DNA of 64,000 nucleotides from Acidobacteriota bacterium (GTDB lineage: Bacteria > Acidobacteriota > Terriglobia > Terriglobales > Acidobacteriaceae): positions 372,001 through 436,000 of the forward strand of contig JABCZI010000004.1 in assembly GCA_013289765.1 (NCBI GenBank). Direction: 5' to 3'. The translations under genes were made by a program, and so were the position numbers. Shown here piece after piece: positions 9,373 to 17,490 of the stretch. The notes under the pieces are model-generated. The model saw only the letters and a program-made list of their open reading frames with translations. It had not been told where the DNA came from and did not search any database. Position 1 is the first letter of the stretch, and every line of letters begins with the position of its first letter.

Positions 9373-10515
9373 GTGGAAAAGCTAAACATATTAATGGTTT
9401 GCTCGGAATTTCCTCCCCACGGAGCCGGTATAGGGATCGCTGTCGCTAATCAGGCGGAGGCATTGGTTGCGCAGGGTCACTCTGTAACAGTCCTCACGCG
9501 AGGAAGAGGAATTAAGGAAGAAAAATATAAAAATGGCGTTTCTGTACATCGAATCTGTTATGCCTCTCTTCCGCCGCCCCTCCACCTCGCACTACATGGT
9601 TATTTTGTAAATAGAACCATTCGTCGCCTCATTAAGCATGGCGCGCAATTCGACCTTATCCATCTTCACAGCCCCCTCGTCCCAAGAATAAAGCTGAAAA
9701 TCCCAACCATAACGACAATTCACAGCACGTGGCTCGCAGAAGCGAAAAGTTTTGATCAGATCTCTGATCTTTATTCCTTATACGTAAAAATGTTTAAATC
9801 TGCATTTGTTCGGTCGGAACGGAAAACGTTCAGACAATCACTGTTTTTCACAACCACCTCGAATGCGATGAAGCGCGAAATCGTTCGAGAGTATGGTATA
9901 GACGAAAGGCGAATTTCGATTGTTTCTAATATTGTTGATATAGGGCTCTTTAACTCAACTAGCAATAAATCAGCTTATGACGTTGTATCGGTAAGTCGTT
10001 TGGTCTACCGCAAGGGCATTCTTGATCTTATTGAAGCGGCTCGCATTGTTCAAAAACAAAGACCAGAAATTCGGTTTGCCATCATAGGGTCGGGCACTTT
10101 GATGACTAGGTTACGAAGCCGTGTGCATACTCTGGGACTCGCGAAAAATGTCTTCCTTCTGGGACGCATCGACCATAACGACCTTCCGAAGTATCTCGCC
10201 CCAAACGCCATATTTGTGAGTGCCGCCCATTACGAACCATTTGGACTAACCACCATCGAAGCCATGGCGGCAAGATTACCGGTTCTCGCAACAAATGTTG
10301 GTGGATCGCCAGCCCTTTGTGAGGAAGGCCTACGAGGTACGCTCGTCAATCCCAAAGACCCACAACAGATTGCAGACGCACTGATAAAACTGCTTTCGCT
10401 GCCTCAGACCTTGTTAAATAAGATGGGAGAAAACGGCCATGAATTTGTAGCCAAGAAATTCAATCCTCAAATAGTCACCCAACAGCTGTTAGAGGCATAT
10501 CAAAATGTACTCTAA
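9373..10515 (+). CDS. Glycosyltransferase family 4 (GT-B)
   Basis: Starts with the GT-B N-terminal pattern ILMVCSEFPPHGAGIGIAVA and contains LIHLHSPLVPR. The C-terminal donor-binding domain has VSRLVYRKGILDLIEAA, IIGSGTLM and the EX7E-type segment EPFGLTTIEAMAARLPVLAT followed by VGGSPALCEEG. 380 aa, full length. The GTG start at 9373 keeps the usual few residues before the first beta strand; the ATG at 9394 would cut into that strand. It is visibly more AT-rich than its neighbours (e.g. around 9520-9620 and 9920-10000), which suggests later acquisition. It is the only plus-strand gene between about 7.9 and 24 kb. Confidence 0.9.
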   Translation: MEKLNILMVCSEFPPHGAGIGIAVANQAEALVAQGHSVTVLTRGRGIKEEKYKNGVSVHRICYASLPPPLHLALHGYFVNRTIRRLIKHGAQFDLIHLHSPLVPRIKLKIPTITTIHSTWLAEAKSFDQISDLYSLYVKMFKSAFVRSERKTFRQSLFFTTTSNAMKREIVREYGIDERRISIVSNIVDIGLFNSTSNKSAYDVVSVSRLVYRKGILDLIEAARIVQKQRPEIRFAIIGSGTLMTRLRSRVHTLGLAKNVFLLGRIDHNDLPKYLAPNAIFVSAAHYEPFGLTTIEAMAARLPVLATNVGGSPALCEEGLRGTLVNPKDPQQIADALIKLLSLPQTLLNKMGENGHEFVAKKFNPQIVTQQLLEAYQNVL

Positions 10516-10600
10516 TCGATCTGGGCCCAAACCGTCACAAGAACGTTTCCCGTTTATAAACAAGCAATGACGCATGCGACTCATTCAGTGTGTCCCCCCA

Positions 10601-11461
10601 TCAGAACTTAAGGGTGTGGGTCGGCCGGCTTTTGGATCGTCGTGCCAGTATCCCTCCCACTGCGGAGCGCAAAGGCCGCAGCAGGTATTTAGCGTTCGCT
10701 ATACGTAATTCCACTGCCGCCAACACCTTGCTCCGCCCACCCGTCTCTACCTTCGCACGTGCCGTCTCTTGCAGACACTGGCGTCCAGAACTCGCTCCCC
10801 CGGCCCTCATCACCGCTGTGATAGTAGGCATATACGCGGCATTCAGCTGGCCTTTCGCACGCAGGAGAAGTTCATAGTCCGCTACAATTCGGTAGGACGT
10901 ATCATAGGTGCCTAGCCGTTCAAATAGACTACGGCGGTGCATGGACCCCACGTGGTGCGTGCACATCGACTTGGAAAACTTGCTCCATTTCCAAGGGCTC
11001 CCCATAATTCTCACATAGCCCGAGGGGTGCACCACTTTCAGTTTAGAACTTAGATATTCCGCTTGCGGGTTCTTGGCTGCAAGGGCCATGTATGCGGTAA
11101 CAGCACCAGGGAGGAACTCATCATCCGCTCCAAGAAAACACAGCCACTCGCCCCGCGCCTCGCGCAGAGCCTTATTCCACGCGTCGTATATTCCCCGGTC
11201 GGGCTCGCTCCTCCACAACCCAATCCGGTCCTCGTATTCGCGGAGCACCTCGACTGTCCCATCCGTGGAGCCGCCGTCAATGATGACGTGTTCGATATGT
11301 GAATAATCTTGCCTTAAGACGCTCTCGATGCATCCTTTAATCGTGCCTACGCCGTTAAAGACGGCAGTGACCACGGTGACGAGCGGCCCCGCAGGCTCCT
11401 CGGACGCAGCGGTTTGATGAAGACGTCGCCCTCCACTGAATTTCAGCTCTTTGACGGACAT
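10601..11461 (-). CDS. Glycosyltransferase family 2 (WcaA/PGL-type)
   Basis: GT-A transferase: VTVVTAVFNGVGTIKGCIES, IEHVIIDGGSTDGTVEVL, SEPDRGIYDAWNKALREARG and the metal-binding FLGADDEF, then a Cys/His-containing acceptor region (MCTHHVGSMHRRSLFE). DRGIYDAWNKAL is typical of GT2 enzymes in colanic-acid-like loci. The start is ATG 11461, with GAGGAG about 6 bases upstream (the frame is open further, to 11485). It ends convergently with the AT-rich GT4 gene. Substrate unknown. Confidence 0.9.
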   Translation of the reverse strand: MSVKELKFSGGRRLHQTAASEEPAGPLVTVVTAVFNGVGTIKGCIESVLRQDYSHIEHVIIDGGSTDGTVEVLREYEDRIGLWRSEPDRGIYDAWNKALREARGEWLCFLGADDEFLPGAVTAYMALAAKNPQAEYLSSKLKVVHPSGYVRIMGSPWKWSKFSKSMCTHHVGSMHRRSLFERLGTYDTSYRIVADYELLLRAKGQLNAAYMPTITAVMRAGGASSGRQCLQETARAKVETGGRSKVLAAVELRIANAKYLLRPLRSAVGGILARRSKSRPTHTLKF

Positions 11462-11538
11462 TTTTACTCCTCTCCAACTTTTCAATCCCTAATATCTTAC
11501 CGTCCTGTCGATCGATCATGGTCAACAAGTGTCATCGA

Positions 11539-12282
11539 CTAAAGAGCAGACAGTGCCGGTTCCCTCCGAAACAAAACCGCATCCAGCTGGAGAAGACGGC
11601 CTGTCCCGGGGTCGACGAAGCCAGGGACCACTGACCACAGGTCGTATCCGCGTTCCTCCAAACAGCGGAGCATGGGATGGAAGAGACATTCCCCATCGTA
11701 AAGTGGAACCAGAGAAAGCTCGATCTGCATTCCTGACACTCGGCGCAGAAACTGCTCGGCCCCTTGTAACACTTTGCTCTCGAATCCCTGCACGTCGAGC
11801 TTTAAGAAGATGCGTTCGCTATCGGTTACGAGCTGTGGGCTTACGCTGTCTAGGGTGTGTAAATCCACGGTTTCGGAGCCGACATACCGTGATTCGGGAG
11901 CAGCGCGTGCATGCAACGGCAACATGGGTAGAATCGAACTCGAAGCACTGTTGCCAGCAAGATTGAGAGTAACGGTGCCGTCATGGTCGCCCAGAGCCAT
12001 TCGGGGGGCAACGCTCCAGTCGGCGTCGTTTTGGGAGCGTTGACTCAAAGTCGCATGAGCGGCGGTGGAAGGCTCAAAGGAGACAATTCGACCAACAAAC
12101 CCCGCATCCCGCAACTGTTGCGCAAACTGTCCGGTGTTGGCTCCTACATCAAATACCACGCCGATTCGGTGAACGAAAAGTTGCCTCACTAATTGCGCGG
12201 CTTCCGACGATCGCGGATCAAACCTCCTTACGTCTAATCCAACCCGCCAGAGGCATTTGCGAGCAAAACGTTTCACTGACAT
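11539..12282 (-). CDS. FkbM-family SAM-dependent methyltransferase
   Basis: 247 aa. The SAM-binding motif GVVFDVGANTGQFAQQL is followed by IVSFEPSTAAH, then GNSASSSILPM and LKLDVQGFESKVLQGAE, the FkbM signature (KxDVqGfExxVLxGa). Family members O-methylate sugars or polyketides; here sugar methylation during polysaccharide assembly is inferred. ATG 12282 follows AGGGAG at a slightly long spacing. It lies immediately downstream of a gmd fragment. A second, more divergent FkbM gene occurs at 14076-15071. Confidence 0.9.
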   Translation of the reverse strand: MSVKRFARKCLWRVGLDVRRFDPRSSEAAQLVRQLFVHRIGVVFDVGANTGQFAQQLRDAGFVGRIVSFEPSTAAHATLSQRSQNDADWSVAPRMALGDHDGTVTLNLAGNSASSSILPMLPLHARAAPESRYVGSETVDLHTLDSVSPQLVTDSERIFLKLDVQGFESKVLQGAEQFLRRVSGMQIELSLVPLYDGECLFHPMLRCLEERGYDLWSVVPGFVDPGTGRLLQLDAVLFRREPALSAL

Positions 12283-12295
12283 TGAAAGCGGCTCC

Positions 12296-12532
12296 CTACC
12301 GTGATCTTAGCTCCGGAACTAAATGGAACTCATTATCCCCTCCGCCCCTGAGGCTCGCGATCTGAGCATCCAGCATCAAGGATATGACATCCGCCATGTG
12401 GTATTGCGCCTTCCATCCTAGTTCCGCCGCAGCCATTGACGGGTCGATTTTATTGCGAGCAATGTCGGTGGGCCTGTACAGAAGCCTGGGTGCTTTGACT
12501 TGGGCGCGCAGGTTCGGGGGATGGCCGCCCAA
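12296..12532 (-). pseudogene. 3' fragment of a GDP-mannose 4,6-dehydratase gene (about 60 codons)
   Basis: The frame encodes YRPTDIARNKIDPSMAAAEL followed by GWKAQYHMADVISLMLDAQ. This matches the extreme C-terminus of GDP-mannose 4,6-dehydratases (RPTDI...GDPSKAxxxLGWxxKxxxxDlVxxM). The full gmd of this locus is at 19944-21026 and differs in sequence ([20 protein letters not shown]), so this is the tail of a different gmd. The remaining 5' part of the gene is absent. It overlaps the aberrant C-terminal tail of the neighbouring GT4 frame, marking a deletion junction around 12.5 kb. Confidence 0.7.
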
Positions 12533-13721
12533 CCGTCCGGGCGTAGAGCGCTTGAAATTTTGCAGCCGTATCCCTCATCGAAAATCTCGCCAACACTTCG
12601 GACCCTTTCTGGATGAGAAACTCGCGAAAATCAGGGTCGTCCAGAGCCCTGACCATCAATGCTGCAAGCTCCGTCGGAGAATCTGGATCGAAGTATGCTG
12701 CGCCCGCCTGAGCCACCTCTGGCAGAACGGTGGCGTTGGAAGATAAGACAGGCAGGCGTGCATGGAATGCCTCCAGAATCGGCAGCCCGAAACCTTCAAA
12801 CTTGCTCGGAAAAATCATTGCCGTCGCACTTGCAAACACGGACTGTAGCTCTTCCGGCGTCACAAATCCGAGATAATGCAACTGTTCAGAGACTCCCAGT
12901 TCTCGACCGATTTCGTCAAGCTTCGCCCGAAACTTTGTCGACGCACCCGTGAAGTACACGTCCGGAGTTCTACCCTGCTCCTTCTTGAGAAACTGGAGAG
13001 CGCGAATGATGTTCTCGTGGTTCTTGTGTGGCCAGGTGACCGCGGGATAGAAGAAGAATTGCCGCGGAAGACGATATTTTCCAACCGTGTCTTGTATTGT
13101 CTGTCGAGAAGGGGACGCGTAAGCATCGAAGGCTGATCCCCACGGGATCACAACCACCTTGTCGGGTGACATACCGTATTTCTCAATGATATCCTGCCTT
13201 GACCATTCGGTCTGAACGCAAACAAACGTCGCCTCAGCACAAAATGCTCGATACAATCTTTCACGAAGCGCAAACTCCGTCTTCGAAAAGAATTGTGGGT
13301 AATGCAGATGTTGCAGATCCCAGGGCTGGTAAATCGATGGCAAGTGAGTAAGGCAGGCGGTTGGGGTGGGGAAATGGACTAGATCAAACCCCTGGGACTC
13401 GATGTAACCGGACGAAACGGGAATAGGCAACATTCCGCTCCGCATCCAAATCCAGGCAGAGTGCAACGGAGCTATGGCGCGAAGAGACTTCTTCAATCTG
13501 GAAAGTCCGGAAGGAGGAAAGCACACCAGCCGACATGGCCCGGAAATGTAAGGTCTAAGCCATTCTTGAAGCTCCTCCGGGACTACGAAGGTATATTCCT
13601 GATCGGCGCTATCGGATGAGGAAAGCGCATTGGCAAGCGCTAGCGTGGACGTGCCAATACCTTGCTGAACAACTAAATTCCTGCAATCTAACGCGATGCG
13701 AAGTTTGCCATTGCTGGTCAT
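12450..13721 (-). CDS. Glycosyltransferase family 4 (mannosyltransferase-like), with read-through C-terminal tail
   Basis: GT-B enzyme: LRIALDCRNLVVQQGIGTST at the N-terminus, HFPTPTACLTHLPSIYQPWD, VVVIPWGSAFDAY, then the donor domain FFFYPAVTWPHKNHENIIRA, YFTGA, HYLGFVTPEEL and the EX7E motif FEGFGLPILEAFHARLPVL. The domain seems complete by FQALYART; the last 30 or so residues (PSPEPARPSQSTQAS...) are Pro/Ser-rich and overlap the gmd fragment in another frame. The natural stop was therefore probably lost by rearrangement. No Shine-Dalgarno precedes ATG 13721. The first 19 codons and 200 bp of leader are duplicated at 15167-15431. Confidence 0.88.
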   Translation of the reverse strand: MTSNGKLRIALDCRNLVVQQGIGTSTLALANALSSSDSADQEYTFVVPEELQEWLRPYISGPCRLVCFPPSGLSRLKKSLRAIAPLHSAWIWMRSGMLPIPVSSGYIESQGFDLVHFPTPTACLTHLPSIYQPWDLQHLHYPQFFSKTEFALRERLYRAFCAEATFVCVQTEWSRQDIIEKYGMSPDKVVVIPWGSAFDAYASPSRQTIQDTVGKYRLPRQFFFYPAVTWPHKNHENIIRALQFLKKEQGRTPDVYFTGASTKFRAKLDEIGRELGVSEQLHYLGFVTPEELQSVFASATAMIFPSKFEGFGLPILEAFHARLPVLSSNATVLPEVAQAGAAYFDPDSPTELAALMVRALDDPDFREFLIQKGSEVLARFSMRDTAAKFQALYARTVGRPSPEPARPSQSTQASVQAHRHCSQ

Positions 13722-13922
13722 TGGACGATTTCGGCTTCTTTCGAGTTTACGGAATGAGTCGCTGTTGTGAGAATGAAATTATACCTTCGCGTGAGTCTCG
13801 ATCGCGAATATCCAAGCTCGAGGTGGGCTACCCATGGTGCGGGTTTTCGAGGTCAAAAGGGAAATTCCGGTCGGTAGGTGATGCCGTATCTGTGGTGGCG
13901 TTTCGGAAGCTTTTGCTTCCAC
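13652..13922 (-). repeat. Direct repeat copy 1: glycosyltransferase leader plus first codons
   Basis: About 270 bp covering the first 23 codons of the GT4 gene and about 200 bases of its leader. It is similar over its whole length (roughly three quarters identical by eye) to 15167-15431 in the same orientation. The leader-distal end carries a perfect hairpin, GGAAGC (13905-13910), TTTT loop, GCTTCC (13915-13920). The remainder of the gap 13722-14075 shows nothing else. Confidence 0.75.
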
Positions 13923-14075
13923 GAGCCGCCTCGCCAAGCGTCGTCGGAAAAGACAGCGATCTCGTATTCGCAACGCAATTTTTCTCTTGAAAAGACTCCG
14001 AGCTTCGGGTCACCCTATGGAAAGAGTGGTCAATGAATGCCAGTTTTTTCTTCGTGCGGGTCTGCATCGATCGGC

Positions 14076-15071
14076 TTAACGACCAGATTCGCGCGAAGGG
14101 ACATAGTGCCGCGCGGCGCGAAAGACATCCAATTCGCTGCGCCGTATGCTCTCCGCGATGTCTTCGTCCTGACTGTGGAAAACGCAAAGGTCGCAGTACC
14201 TTGCACTGTGGCGACCCGAGAAAAATTCGTGCAGTTCCGAAAGGAGCGTCTGGTTTGTCAGTTCCGCAGAGAACATGTAGTCCCCCGTGTTCTCATACAC
14301 GAGCACGCGGTGATAACCGTGTCCCTTCAGCCTGTCGAGCAGATCTAGTCCGTCCACCCCATGGGGTAGCTGGAGATCGGGATCATATTCAAAGAATAGC
14401 ACCGGTTTCTGTTGCGCAATCCAGTCGTCCGCGCTACTAAGGATGGCTACGTCCATGCCGTCGGTGTCGACCTTGACGAGATGTGCACTCTGAAATGAGG
14501 GATATTCTCTTAGAATTTCTTCAAATGACTTAGTAGGCAGCTCATGACCATTCCCGGATTGAGCGCGCGACAGCCTGGCTGTGCCATCGTGAACGACAGG
14601 CGTAAGACCTTGGCTGCTCATGCTGACGAATGATTGTTCGATCACAGGGGCGGGCAGCATTTTCGACACATTCTCTGCCAGGAATTCGCAAAATCTTGGC
14701 TCTCCCTCCACGCACAGAACGGGCATACGGACGTGTTGATGGAGAATAACAACCGAATCACCGACATTTGCTCCGATGTCGATGACCGCTAGGTCACTGT
14801 ACTTGGCAGAAAGATGGGCCGCAATTCGGCCCAGGTTATCCGAGTAGAGGGGGTAGCTTCGGAGGATTATCGGCAGCCCATGAGACAGGGGCATGCGCAA
14901 GACCGAACCATACAATTTGTACTCCACTACCGGATCGCCAAACCGAAGCACTACTCGCCGCGCCATGAGGAGGGACTTCCATCGTACGCGATTAAAGAAG
15001 CCACGATCTGCCGTAGAAATCAGCATCTCAAGCAACAGAGTTGCTGATCGCGACACCGAGGAATTACGCAT
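14076..15071 (-). CDS. FkbM-family methyltransferase (second, divergent)
   Basis: About 331 aa. The SAM site is LAVIDIGANVGDSVVILHQH with VLCVEGEPRFCEFL. The FkbM hallmark region is HLVKVDTDGMDVAILSSAD, followed by PVLFFEYDPDL. The N-terminal 95 residues contain a basic helix (RRVVLRFGDPVVEYKL) common in sugar-modifying FkbM proteins. ATG 15071 is preceded by AGGAG at 7 bases, which fixes the start over the upstream TTG frame at 15101. Duplicated leader copy 2 lies directly upstream and probably drives it. Substrate unknown. Confidence 0.87.
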   Translation of the reverse strand: MRNSSVSRSATLLLEMLISTADRGFFNRVRWKSLLMARRVVLRFGDPVVEYKLYGSVLRMPLSHGLPIILRSYPLYSDNLGRIAAHLSAKYSDLAVIDIGANVGDSVVILHQHVRMPVLCVEGEPRFCEFLAENVSKMLPAPVIEQSFVSMSSQGLTPVVHDGTARLSRAQSGNGHELPTKSFEEILREYPSFQSAHLVKVDTDGMDVAILSSADDWIAQQKPVLFFEYDPDLQLPHGVDGLDLLDRLKGHGYHRVLVYENTGDYMFSAELTNQTLLSELHEFFSGRHSARYCDLCVFHSQDEDIAESIRRSELDVFRAARHYVPSRESGR

Positions 15072-15166
15072 CCGAATGCTCCTGAAATTTCCCTGGCCCA
15101 ACTGAAGACGTTATACCACCAAGAGAATTCCGAGAGAATAAATGGGCAACCAGGAATTCGACAAAT

Positions 15167-15431
15167 TGCCAATACCTTGCTGAACAACTAAATTTCGGCA
15201 ATCCAACGCGATGCGAGTTTGCTGTTGCTGGCCATTCGACGAGTTCGGCTTCGTTCCAGTTTACGGAATGAGTCGCTGATGGGAAACGAAATTATGCCTT
15301 CGCATGTTCTCAAACCCGAATACCCTCTCGAGGTGAGGACACATAGTACGTGTTTTCGAGACCCAAAAGGAAATGCTGGTTGGCATGCAATGCCATATCT
15401 GTGGTGGCGTTTCGAAGGCTTTTGCTTCGAC
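15167..15431 (-). pseudogene. Direct repeat copy 2: frameshifted 5' stub of the GT4 gene with its leader
   Basis: Corresponds to 13652-13922. Reading on the minus strand, ATG 15235 starts MASNSKL, then a one-base deletion relative to copy 1 changes CGCATCGCG into another frame and gives a 15-residue ORF ending at 15188. In the old frame the codons still read RIALDC.NLVVQQGIG. Homology stops after about 19 codons. The leader hairpin is kept as CGAAG(g)C-TTTT-GCTTCG (15413-15429), with a compensated outer base pair. Together with 15432-15680, where I see only unmatched short frames, this forms a 609-bp stretch without an intact gene. Confidence 0.72.
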
Positions 15432-15680
15432 GCATCGAACTGGTCCCCGAACCGGCGCCCGTGGCTCCAAACTGGTGGTACTACGGAGGCAACCACGAGA
15501 GTTTGACCGAGTCCGACTTTGCGCGCATGACGGCCTAACATGTCCCCGCAATAATAGATAGTCAAGCTTTGCGTCAACAGGGACCATCATTTATTTGATG
15601 GCTTCCTCCCGACATTTTCTTTGGGCTCTTACGGCGCAGGCGTGCAATATCGCGATCCAGGCAGTACTGTAGACGTCTGC

Positions 15681-16628
15681 TCAAACTCTGCCAGATGCAA
15701 AAGACACTAAGCCAAGAGCGCGGCGCCGCAGATTGTGCACTTTGAGTCGAAGACGCTTCGGGAAGGTGGGGAAGGAGAGCCTTTGATTGAGGTGATCCAA
15801 AGAGCGCATCGGGATCATGGCTGGCGGATGAACAAGTGGGAACTCGATGGGCGCAGATGGGAGGACGAAGTCAGGGTCGGCGTCGAGGGTGTGTGTTGCG
15901 CCGGGACCGAAGCCAATATTGGTAATGAGATTGGTCCGAGGCACGGCAATGAGGGAATTATGCACGATATTTGTATAGGACCACTGATAGTCCCAGGTAT
16001 TGGGGCCGGTGCCGGCATGCATCTGATCAAATATTTTCGTCCAGCAACGAACCAGTCGTCGCTCGCTGAAGGCCTGCTCCAGTAGTCCAGAAGCACGGAT
16101 GGCTGGCCATTGGGACAGGTGTTCGTCATAGAGCGACCATGCCCGACGCCAGGTAGCCCACCCCCAGATATGTGGAACACGAGAGAAAAAATAGCTAGGC
16201 GAAGGAGGAGTGGCGCGCCACGCGAGATTTGTTCCGGCAATCATGGAAACGCGGTTATCGTCGCGGTAGCGGCCGAGCAGTTCGTGACAGAAGGGGAAAA
16301 AGGACGGATCGGGCAAGCAGTCGTCTTCGAGGATGATGGCCTCGTTTACAAGAGAAAAAGCCCAGTTGAGGCCGGAGATAATGCGTTTTCTGCACCCCAT
16401 GTTAGTGGGAGAAAAGTTGGTGCTGACTTCGCAACGCCAGTCGACCTGAGCGACAATATCTCGCACCTGCTGGCAGGCCTCAGGCTCGCCTGGTCTGGTT
16501 AAGCGAGGTCCGTCGGCGATGATGAGTAGGCGCGAGGGCCGTTGACGCGCGATAGCGTGAAACACCATGCGGCTAGAATCGGGGCGACTGAAGACGATGA
16601 AAATGACAGGGGTTGTGAAGGAAGTCAT
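15681..16628 (-). CDS. Glycosyltransferase, nucleotide-diphospho-sugar transferase fold (HlpA-like)
   Basis: About 315 aa beginning MTSFTTPVIFIVFSRPDSSR. The pattern PVIFIVFsRPDxxrxvf...iadGPR, then ILEDDCLPDPSFF (DD metal site), MIAGTNL, PHIWGWATWRRAW and TNIGFGPGATHT, is characteristic of a GT2-related family often annotated as hemolytic protein HlpA or glycosyltransferase. ATG 16628 is chosen because family members start just before the first strand; ATG 16646 is possible, and the frame is open to 16727. Role in the repeat unit inferred from location. Confidence 0.82.
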   Translation of the reverse strand: MTSFTTPVIFIVFSRPDSSRMVFHAIARQRPSRLLIIADGPRLTRPGEPEACQQVRDIVAQVDWRCEVSTNFSPTNMGCRKRIISGLNWAFSLVNEAIILEDDCLPDPSFFPFCHELLGRYRDDNRVSMIAGTNLAWRATPPSPSYFFSRVPHIWGWATWRRAWSLYDEHLSQWPAIRASGLLEQAFSERRLVRCWTKIFDQMHAGTGPNTWDYQWSYTNIVHNSLIAVPRTNLITNIGFGPGATHTLDADPDFVLPSAPIEFPLVHPPAMIPMRSLDHLNQRLSFPTFPKRLRLKVHNLRRRALGLVSFASGRV

Positions 16629-16760
16629 TGTGTTTATCTTTCCCATACCCCGCTCATCGGAGGCCAGCAAGAACATCGAACTTGATGTCTTTCTTTCCTG
16701 TGCAGGCTGCCGCCTCGTGAACACCATCCCATGACAAATTTTCTCCGCGGCGGCGCTTAA

Positions 16761-17384
16761 TCATTTCTCGCCTTCCGCGTAAATAGATTCGAAGTCCCTT
16801 TCTCGCAGGTCGAGATTCGGGTCAAACTGTCTCAAGCGACAATTCTTGAATCCCTTCAACTCCAATATGTAAAGGAGGTTTTCTTCGTCAAACATATATT
16901 TATGTTCACCGGCCATGTACGCGGTGTAATTCACATAATCGATTCGGGTCGTTCGGTTGTACGCTGCTTTCCATCCAAAGAACTTATCCGGATCCAATGC
17001 GATGCCTTTCACATAGGCTTCCAAATATATCTTCGCATTTGGAACACAGATCGAGAACATTCCCCCTTGAACAAGCGCCCGCTTGCATTCATCTAAAAAC
17101 TGTTGAGCTTCCGTAAATGAGAGATGCTCAAAAAAATGAGAAGAGTATATCTTCTCGAGGCTCTCGTTCGGGAATGGAAGTCCCTTCCTCAGGTCCCAAT
17201 AAATGTCGCAGGTTCTCGTCAGGTCGATCGTTATCCAGTCCCCCTGCCCTTTCTTATCACCCGCTCCCACCTCGACAAATATTTGGCTTCTCTCCCTCAA
17301 TATCTTTCGAACTTTTCGCTTGGACAAATGATGCCTTATTGCTGTAACGACAGCCATTAATAATGGGACCTTCTTTATGGACAT
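16761..17384 (-). CDS. Class I SAM-dependent methyltransferase
   Basis: About 207 aa. Motif I is FVEVGAGDKKGQGDWITID, followed by LRKGLPFPNESLEKIYSSHF, EHLSFTEAQQFLDECKRAL and GGMFSICVPNA, the usual Methyltransf_11 order with SSHFFEHL as the post-motif loop. Such genes in polysaccharide clusters often cap or methylate glycans, but the acceptor cannot be told. ATG 17384 has AGGAA about 6 bases upstream. Somewhat more AT-rich than the flanking genes. Confidence 0.82.
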   Translation of the reverse strand: MSIKKVPLLMAVVTAIRHHLSKRKVRKILRERSQIFVEVGAGDKKGQGDWITIDLTRTCDIYWDLRKGLPFPNESLEKIYSSHFFEHLSFTEAQQFLDECKRALVQGGMFSICVPNAKIYLEAYVKGIALDPDKFFGWKAAYNRTTRIDYVNYTAYMAGEHKYMFDEENLLYILELKGFKNCRLRQFDPNLDLRERDFESIYAEGEK

Positions 17385-17490
17385 CTTAATTCCTGAGATC
17401 ATCCGTTTGTTCCTCACTTCGCAACAACTAAGCCCCAATTAAATTTCAGTGCTTTGAGTGGCTTAGGTGCAACATCCTTCGTCAGTGATT

